Below the pieces are notes generated by a model. It was not told the origin of the DNA. It saw only the letters and a program-made list of their open reading frames with translations, and did not search any database. A stretch of 64,000 bases of DNA, from positions 62,001 to 126,000 of the forward strand of contig JAOMRN010000002.1 of the NCBI GenBank assembly GCA_028355015.1. Reading direction: 5' to 3'. Made by a program: the position numbers and the translations under genes. This document shows positions 1 to 7,930 of this stretch, one piece after another. The stretch is from MGIIb-O2 sp002494975 (GTDB lineage Archaea > Thermoplasmatota > Poseidoniia > Poseidoniales > Thalassarchaeaceae). The stretch's first letter is position 1; every line of letters begins with the position of its first letter.

Positions 1-2761
1 GTGAATCAACAATTTGGTCGCCAACAAGTTCTCTATACGAATTCTCCCCAATCACTATTGCAGAGGAGGACTCTATCGAAGTAATGCCAGGAACCCACTG
101 ATGACGGCCAGCATAGTTTACAGTAGATTCACTGGTACCTGTTTCTACGGGAAGTCCGAATTCATTCAATTCGTACGTAGTATATACTAATGTAAGTGAT
201 TTGCCAATTGAAGGATTATCTAAAGAATCACGAGCATCGGAGCCAGCTGTATACCCACCAAGACGCCATTTTTCTGAGATTTCATCAATATCATCTCCAG
301 GGATTGCCTGAGAGTCCCAAATTAATGTGTCCTCATGACCATCAAATACAACCCAAGTAAGTAACAAATTTCCTTCCTCTTTAGTCTGAGTTAGAGTCCT
401 AGCTACAGAAGTCATTGAAGATATATCACTGATATCATTATCTCCGATAGAATTTATTGAGAGCATGATTTGATTACGAGCTTCTTCTTCTGTTAGTGAA
501 CTATCGAATTGAACCATCATGTCTGCACCATTCTGAGCATTAGTTGTCCTTTCATCGACCATTGTACCGGTGTGCCCCTGGACAGCAGCTAGAGTCACTA
601 TAGATAGAGTCAACAAAAGAATCAATGATAAGCGGCTTACAGAAGAACTTGAACCTGAGCCACTCAGACCTCTTCTTATGTCAGAAATTGCTGGAGACCA
701 GCCGAATAAGCGATTCAATATTTGAGGTCCTGATGCCCCAATTTGGGAAAGAACTAGTGCACCCCCAATCCAAAGGAAGAATGGACCTAGCAAGAGAAGA
801 ACAGCGTTAAGAATAAAATTAGTTATTAGCCCTCCACTCCCAATTGGTCCGTATCCACCATTGGATTGAATCCAGCTCTCAATAAATGCAATGAGACCTA
901 TAACAAAGGTTAACCAGTGCAATATGTAGAAAGGCTCCCTTTCGTTGCTAACTTTCCTTACACCTTCATCAATTTCCATGTTGAGGAATCTTTTGGTCGT
1001 CACAGATCCTCTCCAATAAGCAATCGCTAAAGTTAGTATACCGACTAATACTGTTGAAGCAACGCTGAGAATTGGATCAACACTAAAGTTTCCTTCCTCA
1101 GTAAATCTGAGGAAACCAACGGCTCGGAGTACTATTTCAACAGCGCCTGTCGCTAATAGGTAGCCTAATCCCCAAGCCACAGAACCTATCGCAAGAACTT
1201 CAATCATCATCATCCTAGACAAAGTATCCTGAGTTCCTCCAATTACTCTATGAATAGCAACTTCTCTTCTTCTCTGCTCTAAAGAAAGTTGTAATCCATA
1301 AAGCAATACAACAAATGAAAGTGCCACTATGGGTATTACCAAGATATAATCGAAGACTTGGATTATACCCAAGAAAATATTAAGGAAAGTTATTGAACCA
1401 GAGATTAGATCCACATATTCTACAGATATCAGAATTATCTCAGAGCCATTACTAACTTCAAAATAACGAGGGACTGAAGATTTTTCAGTACCTGTTTCGT
1501 TACCATTTGAATCATATACTGGAACATCACCTTGTGTTGATTCCAAATTATCTTGCAAATCACTGAGCCAATCTGTTGCGTCACGGGTTGAAGATGTTGG
1601 TAGTTGAGTTCTATCTACTGATACCCCCAAATATCCATGGTCATTCTGCATGAGTATTCTTTTCTGCTCATCAGTAAGTACAGAATCTGTAACCATTACT
1701 GGATTGAAAAGTAATGTAGGATTTCCAAAACTCTCTTCATAAATTGCTGCAAGTGTAAGATTAGTTACCGTAAAAGTGTCTTTACAAAATAATCTTTCAA
1801 CCTCATAATTAGGGTCAAGAATAGTTTCACATTCTTCAAATGCATCTACTGCATCACGAATCTCATAGGTTTCTGTAACGTAAGAAAATGTAAGACTATC
1901 TATCTTCTCATTTATATCGATGCCTGCCGCACTAGCTATCTTTGATGGTAGCACAACTGACCTATTGGTTTCGGCATCCAAAGCAGTAGAAGGCCAATCT
2001 CCAAATATTACAGAATTTGCATGCCTCTCACCGAGTTCACCGTCCCAAATACCGTCACCATAGAATCTTATTGTACGCTGATCGTTAATTGGTGGCCCAT
2101 TTTCTGACGCTTCAGTATAATCCCAACTTACATTTGACCAATCAGATGTTGTACTATTAATCAACTCCACATTCAAAGGTTGAGGATTGGCGAAATCAGA
2201 ATCAAAAAATCCAGAAATACGTATTCCCTGACGTCCAAAAACAAGACCACAGTCAGAGAATTCATCTCTATCAGTAATGTCATCACAAAATGATTCCCAT
2301 ACGGAAGAGTCATTGGTTCGACCTTCCCAATTTCCTGTTGGATCTTCTTGGAAATCTATCTTTGCGTCAAATACATCGTTCCCAAGTGAAGCTTGGAAAA
2401 ATGTTTGATTGAGTCCTACTGCATATCCCAAAACAGTAGTCATCACAAGAGATGCAAGGAATACACCAGCAAAAATTGCTAATCCTCTTTCCCTTCCTCT
2501 CCATGCACTCTGAATTGCTAAACGTAAATTGTTAGGAGCAGCTAAAATATTTTGTCCGAATGATTCTTGCCACCCGTATATCCGTTCTCTCCATGAACGT
2601 TTTTCGAAATTAAGATTGGGGTCAGAAAGGATCGTCAGCGATAGTTTAAAAAGACGGAATCGCTTAATGCCCACTTTAATAAAAGCAATGGAAATCATTA
2701 CTAATATCCATGATATTATCATAGTAGGAATAACTTCTGAAAACAATGTATTCAAATCCAT
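1..2761 (-). CDS. ABC transporter permease, FtsX/MacB type (partial, C-terminus beyond window)
   Basis: Reading on the minus strand from the ATG at 2761 gives an open frame of 920 codons that runs off the left edge. It starts with two hydrophobic segments (about residues 13-30 and 95-120). A large polar extracytoplasmic domain follows, then a block of membrane segments around residues 460-680 (for example LSFVVLLYGLQLSL), then another membrane segment and a second polar domain entering the window edge. This two-module layout is that of FtsX/MacB/LolC-type permeases, which act with a dedicated ATPase in export or mechanotransmission rather than import. The start overlaps the stop of the ATPase gene by one base (TAATG), so the two are translationally coupled. 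The substrate cannot be told. Confidence 0.85.
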   Translation of the reverse strand, partial: MDLNTLFSEVIPTMIISWILVMISIAFIKVGIKRFRLFKLSLTILSDPNLNFEKRSWRERIYGWQESFGQNILAAPNNLRLAIQSAWRGRERGLAIFAGVFLASLVMTTVLGYAVGLNQTFFQASLGNDVFDAKIDFQEDPTGNWEGRTNDSSVWESFCDDITDRDEFSDCGLVFGRQGIRISGFFDSDFANPQPLNVELINSTTSDWSNVSWDYTEASENGPPINDQRTIRFYGDGIWDGELGERHANSVIFGDWPSTALDAETNRSVVLPSKIASAAGIDINEKIDSLTFSYVTETYEIRDAVDAFEECETILDPNYEVERLFCKDTFTVTNLTLAAIYEESFGNPTLLFNPVMVTDSVLTDEQKRILMQNDHGYLGVSVDRTQLPTSSTRDATDWLSDLQDNLESTQGDVPVYDSNGNETGTEKSSVPRYFEVSNGSEIILISVEYVDLISGSITFLNIFLGIIQVFDYILVIPIVALSFVVLLYGLQLSLEQRRREVAIHRVIGGTQDTLSRMMMIEVLAIGSVAWGLGYLLATGAVEIVLRAVGFLRFTEEGNFSVDPILSVASTVLVGILTLAIAYWRGSVTTKRFLNMEIDEGVRKVSNEREPFYILHWLTFVIGLIAFIESWIQSNGGYGPIGSGGLITNFILNAVLLLLGPFFLWIGGALVLSQIGASGPQILNRLFGWSPAISDIRRGLSGSGSSSSVSRLSLILLLTLSIVTLAAVQGHTGTMVDERTTNAQNGADMMVQFDSSLTEEEARNQIMLSINSIGDNDISDISSMTSVARTLTQTKEEGNLLLTWVVFDGHEDTLIWDSQAIPGDDIDEISEKWRLGGYTAGSDARDSLDNPSIGKSLTLVYTTYELNEFGLPVETGTSESTVNYAGRHQWVPGITSIESSSAIVIGENSYRELVGDQIVDS

Positions 2762-3465
2762 TAGTTCACCTCCTCGATTCCCCATGCTGAACGGATATCT
2801 GATGCTGCGGTAAGTCCATCTTTCAGCAATAACATCCTATCAGCCATAGAAGCTTGTAGAGGATCATGAGTTACCATAAGAATTGAAATTCCATCTTCAC
2901 GACAAAGATCCTGGAAAAGATGAATGATTTCTTTTGCACTTTTAACATCAAGGTTTCCAGTTGGCTCATCTGCGAGTATTAATGATCTAGATCCAGAAAT
3001 CGCACGTGCAACTGCAACTCTCTGTTGTTGGCCGCCTGATAATTGATCAGGGATAAAATTCATCCTATCGCCTAACCCTACTCTTTCAAGTGCGCTACGG
3101 GCTCTAGTTTCTGCTTCAGAAGTTGGAACACCAGATAATTCTAAACTAAAAATTACATTATCAAGTGCAGTTAATCTCTCAACAAGATGAAAATCTTGGA
3201 AAATCCATCCTACTCCTTTTCTGCGAACATCTACGACTTTATTTGGTGATTTAGTCCCATATTCGAAAGATCCCAAATTGATTTTGCCCGAGTCGCCTTC
3301 AAGTAAGCCACCGATAATATTCAATAAAGTACTCTTTCCACATCCACTAGGGCCCATCAAACTGACTAATTCCCCTTTTTCGACTTTGAGAGTTATGCCC
3401 TTTAGAACTTCGAGCCTTCTGCGCCCTGAACCGAAGCCTTTTTTCAGTCCATCGACATAAAGCAT
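2761..3465 (-). CDS. ABC transporter ATP-binding protein, LolD/MacB family
   Basis: A 234-residue ATPase from the chosen ATG at 3465 (MLYVDGLKKGF). An upstream ATG at 3519 would add 18 residues that overlap the preceding gene and do not resemble the family. Walker A GPSGCGKST lies at about residues 38-46, the signature LSGGQ follows mid-protein, and Walker B reads LILADEPTGNLD with a downstream switch histidine (VTHD). The EPTGNLD form is typical of the LolD/MacB/FtsE group. It should power the FtsX-type permease whose start overlaps its stop. Family assignment is firm; substrate unknown. Confidence 0.93.
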   Translation of the reverse strand: MLYVDGLKKGFGSGRRRLEVLKGITLKVEKGELVSLMGPSGCGKSTLLNIIGGLLEGDSGKINLGSFEYGTKSPNKVVDVRRKGVGWIFQDFHLVERLTALDNVIFSLELSGVPTSEAETRARSALERVGLGDRMNFIPDQLSGGQQQRVAVARAISGSRSLILADEPTGNLDVKSAKEIIHLFQDLCREDGISILMVTHDPLQASMADRMLLLKDGLTAASDIRSAWGIEEVN

Positions 3466-3502
3466 AACCCACAAGCGATTTGAATTCTTTTTTAATGTCT
3501 GT

Positions 3503-3871
3503 CTATTTATGAATAACATTTTCTTGTAAAAGTTCTAAAGATACTATCTGTAATGTTTCTTCATGTGTAGCTTCTAATACTACAGGGCAGGCAACACCCA
3601 AATGGTATGCATCTTGCCATGTTTGGGCACAAACACACCACCTATCTCCTGGTTTTAGGCCTGGGAAATTGTATTGAGGGGCAGGGGTAATCAAGTCATT
3701 CCCTCTCGATAAAGCAAAGTCTAGAAAATCTCTGGTAACCACACAACAAACAGTATGAAGACTACGATCATTTCTATCAGTATTACAACAACCATCTCTG
3801 AACCAACCTGTCAGAGGATCAATTGAACAAGTTTCTAATTCGGTACCTAGAACATTAAATGAGGGGAGCAT
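3503..3871 (-). CDS. DUF2237 family protein
   Basis: A 122-residue protein from ATG 3871. An earlier in-frame ATG at 3913 would overlap the upstream glycosyltransferase. It matches the DUF2237 (COG3651) pattern I know: NVLGTELETCS at the start, then DGCCNT, RGNDL, FPGLKPGDRWCVCA and VVLEATHEETL. Conserved cysteines (CCNT, WCVCA) suggest metal or redox chemistry, but the function of the family is not established. It lies 13 bp after the glycosyltransferase stop on the same strand and just upstream of the ABC ATPase, so co-transcription is likely, though no functional link is evident. Confidence 0.85.
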   Translation of the reverse strand: MLPSFNVLGTELETCSIDPLTGWFRDGCCNTDRNDRSLHTVCCVVTRDFLDFALSRGNDLITPAPQYNFPGLKPGDRWCVCAQTWQDAYHLGVACPVVLEATHEETLQIVSLELLQENVIHK

Positions 3872-3884
3872 AATAATCGTTTTC

Positions 3885-4979
3885 CTATTCTTCAAAAAGT
3901 AAGTCATAAGCATTCGATAAAGCTATACCATGAGCCTCTGGACTCAAGATTTCTCTAACATGTTCTATTAGTTTTAAATTAGGCTTTCTAGGTTCTCCTA
4001 GATTTCTTTTCCAATCTGTATGTATTCTCTCAATGGCATCAACCCAGGCCCTTAATTCGCCTACTGGAAGCAGATTTGCATTAGGAATTATTTCATTATG
4101 AGCTGCTGAATCTGAAGCAATAACTCGGCATCCTGCTGCCATTGCTTCGGCAGGAGGATATCCAAAACCCTCTGATACACTTGGAAACAATAGCGCATCA
4201 GCATACTGAAATGTTGCAACAAGTTGATCATCTGTTACTCTTAAATCACTGCCGATGTTAACTACATTTATTTCATTAGAAACTTCAGGAGGTAAACAAG
4301 ACATTATCGTATCTATCAAGTGTAATCTTTTCCTAGGCTCATTACTTCCGACGGTAACTAACAGGCATTTTCCAGGATTATAAAATTCAGAAATTATTTC
4401 TGAAGACTTAGGATTATTTTCTGGGTTCCAATAATCGACGTCTATTTGATGTCGAACTAAAGCGGTTAATTTACCAGGAAACAGGCGTTTAACTTCTTGA
4501 CGAGTAGATTCAGAGATACATATCAATAAATCTGCTCTCTTAAGACCTTCTTTCAGTTTCCTAATATCCATCTTTCGAACAAAATTAGGGTTCATATCAC
4601 CTACTTTGATTGTATTATTCTCTACAATAATTTTTCTTGGTTGAATATGAAATAAATCATGTACAGTTACTGCTACTGGAATTTTACAGTTTTTGGGGAC
4701 TAAATGTGCTTGTTCCTGGTCAGTAATATGTAACAAATCTGCAGTAGAGGATTGTGTTAGAGATTCTACTAGGGAGGGGTGTTTATACCATCTGTTCCAA
4801 ACTCTAGAAAGGATTTGTGTTTTTGTTTGATACTCAATAATTCCAGCTTTAGTCCAATCTTTAACAAGCGTCTTTTCTAATAATGAAACTACTGCTTCAT
4901 GAGCACGACCAAGCCCAGTATTGGACTCTAAATTTGCTCCTCGAGCAAGTAAAACGCGTCTTACCACAGTACACGTCAC
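3885..4979 (-). CDS. glycosyltransferase family 4 protein
   Basis: A 364-residue protein beginning with GTG at 4979; a second GTG at 4967 is also possible. The C-terminal GT-B donor half carries VGSNEPRKR (about 210-218) and FPSVSEGFGYPPAEAMAAG (about 265-283), which holds the E-x7-E type nucleotide-sugar motif of GT4 enzymes, followed by VIASDSAAHNEI. Cytoplasmic retaining glycosyl transfer from a nucleotide-sugar is expected, perhaps for surface glycan assembly given the neighbouring secreted proteins; that role is inference. It is divergent from another GT4 gene with only about 30-65 bp between the starts. Confidence 0.88.
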   Translation of the reverse strand: MTCTVVRRVLLARGANLESNTGLGRAHEAVVSLLEKTLVKDWTKAGIIEYQTKTQILSRVWNRWYKHPSLVESLTQSSTADLLHITDQEQAHLVPKNCKIPVAVTVHDLFHIQPRKIIVENNTIKVGDMNPNFVRKMDIRKLKEGLKRADLLICISESTRQEVKRLFPGKLTALVRHQIDVDYWNPENNPKSSEIISEFYNPGKCLLVTVGSNEPRKRLHLIDTIMSCLPPEVSNEINVVNIGSDLRVTDDQLVATFQYADALLFPSVSEGFGYPPAEAMAAGCRVIASDSAAHNEIIPNANLLPVGELRAWVDAIERIHTDWKRNLGEPRKPNLKLIEHVREILSPEAHGIALSNAYDLLFEE

Positions 4980-5008
4980 AGCGTATCTGCCTTAAACGAG
5001 AACGGGAG

Positions 5009-6253
5009 ATGGAGTATCAGATGTCGAGTTATGCGGGGCAAGGTATGGACGCCAAACCCCGACTTCTGGTAGTGAAAGGAAGCTTTTCGGTAATGGGAGG
5101 AGCGGAAAGAGATATTCTAAGAAATCTACCATTTCTAAAACAATTATTCACGATTCAAGTAGCAACATTAGACGTAGTAAGTGAATTAGAATTGTTATGT
5201 CAAGAACTTAAATTCCCCTTACTAAAACCAAATAGATATTGGGAAGTCCCAAAAGATCCATTATCGATTATTAGAGATTCTGCTACTGATTCAAGTTTGA
5301 AATTTTGGAAAGAAATCGAGGGACTTGATGAGGCTATTTTAGAGTCTGATATGATTCATATCATTAGTGGAGATGGTTCTCTTTCAATTATTGATTTGAT
5401 TCCTAAATCAATACCTATTCATCTGCATCTCCTAGAACCTCATAGAGGATTACACGAAGACGTCCTTCATAGAAAGATAAATGGTAAGCCAAAGAGAAAT
5501 CTTACATTAACAAAAGCCTTGTTATCCAAAGCAAGGAAGAGAGATATATCTATGATTAAAAAATTATCATCTAGAGAAAAATCATCAATAAGTGGAAATT
5601 CAAAATATACTGTTTCAAGGATAAAAGAAATTTATGATATCGAGGCAGGATTATTGTGGCCCAGTATATCTTTTGATGAGTTTTCATCAGAACCACAAAA
5701 TGATGAAAAAGAGAACTTTGACGAGATTTCAAAACCCTACATAGTCAATATTGGAAGAGCAAGCTGGGCAAAGGGAACTTGGGAAACTATCTCAATGCTA
5801 GAAAATACAGGTTTATCGATGGCACATGTAGGAGGAGGGAGTTCAGAGGAGATAAATCAGTTAATTTCACATGCTAAATCTTGTAATGTAACAGTTTGGT
5901 TTGCTCCTAGGTTAACTCAAAACGAATTATCAGGTCTATTAAGAGGCGCGAGAGCGAGCGTTAGTATGGCTCATGGAGAGCCCTTTGGACTAACTCCAAT
6001 TGAAGCTTTTTCAATAGGTACACCCGCTCTTTTTGTGAATGAAGGAGGATTTACTGATACAATTACCGATAGCGAGAATGGGAGACTTATCGATAGATCG
6101 GATACAAAAGAATGGGTTCATGCTTTAGAGCAATCCAGTGATATAAAAATAAGGAAAAAATGGGCAGAATCTGGTAAAGAGAGAATCAAATCATTGAATC
6201 TTACATGTGATATGCATGCAGACAGAATCTTCCAAATTTTTGAAAAATTTTGA
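5009..6253 (+). CDS. glycosyltransferase family 4 protein
   Basis: About 414 residues from ATG 5009; in-frame ATGs at 5021 and 5045 are alternatives. The recognisable N-terminus (KPRLLVVKGSFSVMGGAER) begins just after the third ATG, so 5045 may be the true start. The GGAER element is the acceptor-side glycine motif of GT4 enzymes. The donor half shows YIVNIGRASWAKGTW and, near residue 320, HGEPFGLTPIEAFSIGTPA followed by NEGGF. It pairs divergently with the minus-strand GT4 gene, suggesting a shared glycan task. The frame extends upstream to 4883, but that part overlaps the other gene and looks like shadow sequence. Confidence 0.86.
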   Translation: MEYQMSSYAGQGMDAKPRLLVVKGSFSVMGGAERDILRNLPFLKQLFTIQVATLDVVSELELLCQELKFPLLKPNRYWEVPKDPLSIIRDSATDSSLKFWKEIEGLDEAILESDMIHIISGDGSLSIIDLIPKSIPIHLHLLEPHRGLHEDVLHRKINGKPKRNLTLTKALLSKARKRDISMIKKLSSREKSSISGNSKYTVSRIKEIYDIEAGLLWPSISFDEFSSEPQNDEKENFDEISKPYIVNIGRASWAKGTWETISMLENTGLSMAHVGGGSSEEINQLISHAKSCNVTVWFAPRLTQNELSGLLRGARASVSMAHGEPFGLTPIEAFSIGTPALFVNEGGFTDTITDSENGRLIDRSDTKEWVHALEQSSDIKIRKKWAESGKERIKSLNLTCDMHADRIFQIFEKF

Positions 6254-6257
6254 TAAT

Positions 6258-6836
6258 CTAAATCTGAGATTTATTAGATGAATCCATCATTTTAAAAGAA
6301 ATTATTACTGAAGATACGCCAATGATAACAAGGAATAAACTGACCCACTGATTAATGACAATTGAATTCATAAATTCAGGCCAAAGTGGTAAGATGTCCA
6401 GAGTTGATTCGCCCAGTGTTATTTTAGAGCCGATTGAACCAAGTATCATAATCGAAGTTAATCCAAATAAAGCAGATAACATCTGTAAATTAGCTAAAGC
6501 TGGATGATCCCATATTTCTGCACCATACCTAATCCTCCCTGCGATGTAAGAAGAAGTAAAACCAATTGCTATACCCGAGAAAATGAATTTATTGTAGAAT
6601 ATTGCACTTCCAGTAGGATCTGAAACTGAGTAATAACCTGAAAACATAGCTAAAGGAAGTGTTACTAATGTCAGAATTGAGGCCGCATATGAAGCCTTAT
6701 CCAAAGTTGATTTAGATGATTCTAGATTTGAAACTCTGTTAGATAACCAAGCAAGGATAGCACAAATTCCCATCAAAGTTCCTGCGCCTGCTGATAATCC
6801 TACGATCATATGATGAAATGGTATTGCATACATCAT
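6258..6836 (-). CDS. multi-spanning membrane protein, unknown function
   Basis: A 192-residue hydrophobic protein with about five membrane segments (roughly residues 10-30, 50-66, 81-100, 118-136 and 160-182). Histidines near segment ends (FHHM at residues 7-10, and WDHPAL before the fourth segment) are arranged as in small membrane cytochromes or quinol-linked proteins, but I cannot assign heme ligands. Its ATG overlaps the stop of the upstream CX3CH protein by four bases (ATGA), so the two are co-translated and probably work together at the membrane. No family recognised with confidence. Confidence 0.7.
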   Translation of the reverse strand: MMYAIPFHHMIVGLSAGAGTLMGICAILAWLSNRVSNLESSKSTLDKASYAASILTLVTLPLAMFSGYYSVSDPTGSAIFYNKFIFSGIAIGFTSSYIAGRIRYGAEIWDHPALANLQMLSALFGLTSIMILGSIGSKITLGESTLDILPLWPEFMNSIVINQWVSLFLVIIGVSSVIISFKMMDSSNKSQI

Positions 6837-7930
6837 TGCTCACCTCGAGATAGATCCGGGTCAGCAACCCATTCTTTCTCTACTGGATCCCATAGCCAAC
6901 CTGGATTTTCATCAGACTTTATCAATCGGGACCAATAGTCATTATTTTGCTGAGAGATAGTTTCTTCGACTTCATTCGTATTATCGACTAGATTGCTAAC
7001 ACCTCTAGGTGAGAACCAAGTTTGTAATGATAACATAAATCCAAATATAATCATTATAATTGAAAATGATTGAAGTTTCGCACCTAAAGAAGTACCATCG
7101 AAATATGGATCTGAGGTTCCAATAGATAACCATGGCATCTGATTACTAAATTCACCCATAGATGCAATTATCTGGTATTCTATTCTTGTATCTCCAAGAG
7201 TTGCAGGAATCGAAACTTCCCACTCTTGATCAGATATCATCTCCACAGATGCTTCATGAGATTGTGATTCGCCAGGAAGTCTCCATAGGACTGACAATGA
7301 ATCTGTGTTCACAGTTCTAATAATAATTGCAGATGAATCTCCGGACACTCTTTCATCGGGAGAAACCCAACCTTCTTCGAGTGTAGGATAGTTTTCAGGG
7401 ATAGGTTCGATATTAACAATAAAACCGTCTGTTTCACCAATAAACGCCTTATTATCGTGATTATACATAGAACCATGCTGAATAGATGCAAATATTTCTT
7501 TCTGACCTTCTTCCATTGGAGCCAGAAGTACCCAACTAACTGTAACAGTGTTTTCAGAAGAAACAATTTCTACATAATTTGAAGTTCCACCATTAGGATC
7601 TTGGATAATTTGCCAACCATAATCTTCAGGATGATCATTATTACCATTCTTTGAGCCTAATAGGAATATACCAATTAAATCATTATTCGATAACTCCATT
7701 CCACTAACTGATATTGAAACTTCAGTAGCAGTTCCAGAAAATGCAGTGGATTTCATATCTATTTGGATTTCTGCTGGTGAAGGAGAAGAAAGACTAGGAT
7801 CACCATGGCAAGATCCTCCACAGGTGAAATCTCGATTGCTATCTCCTTTACCTCCAGGATTAGCAACACCTGAAGAAGTTGCTAAAAGTAAGGTAAGAAT
7901 AATACTCACAACTATAATTCTAGATTTCAT
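6833..7930 (-). CDS. secreted, membrane-anchored protein with Cys-His motif (choice-of-anchor V-like)
   Basis: 365 residues. A signal peptide (MKSRIIVVSIILTLLLATSSG) leads into a short linker and FTCGGSCHGD, a CX3CH motif. The next ~130 residues look like the beta-rich, reeler-like domain of choice-of-anchor V proteins. A second beta domain follows (about 185-265), then one membrane segment (about 275-298), then a cytoplasmic tail rich in Trp and charged residues. CX3CH is not the canonical CX2CH heme c site, so heme attachment is uncertain. It is coupled by ATGA overlaps to the genes on both sides (upstream large surface protein, downstream membrane protein). Confidence 0.7.
   Translation of the reverse strand: MKSRIIVVSIILTLLLATSSGVANPGGKGDSNRDFTCGGSCHGDPSLSSPSPAEIQIDMKSTAFSGTATEVSISVSGMELSNNDLIGIFLLGSKNGNNDHPEDYGWQIIQDPNGGTSNYVEIVSSENTVTVSWVLLAPMEEGQKEIFASIQHGSMYNHDNKAFIGETDGFIVNIEPIPENYPTLEEGWVSPDERVSGDSSAIIIRTVNTDSLSVLWRLPGESQSHEASVEMISDQEWEVSIPATLGDTRIEYQIIASMGEFSNQMPWLSIGTSDPYFDGTSLGAKLQSFSIIMIIFGFMLSLQTWFSPRGVSNLVDNTNEVEETISQQNNDYWSRLIKSDENPGWLWDPVEKEWVADPDLSRGEQ

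Noticed and set aside
2529..2813. 94-aa plus-strand ORF
   Set aside because: It lies antisense to the continuous permease frame and the ATPase end; no family features.
4883..5008. N-terminal extension of the plus-strand glycosyltransferase
   Set aside because: It overlaps the divergent glycosyltransferase coding sequence and does not look like a GT4 N-terminus; later ATGs are better starts.
6833..7930. Cytochrome c assignment for the CGGSCHG protein
   Set aside because: The motif is CX3CH, not CX2CH, and no distal Met/His ligand pattern is evident; kept as a Cys-His motif of unknown role.
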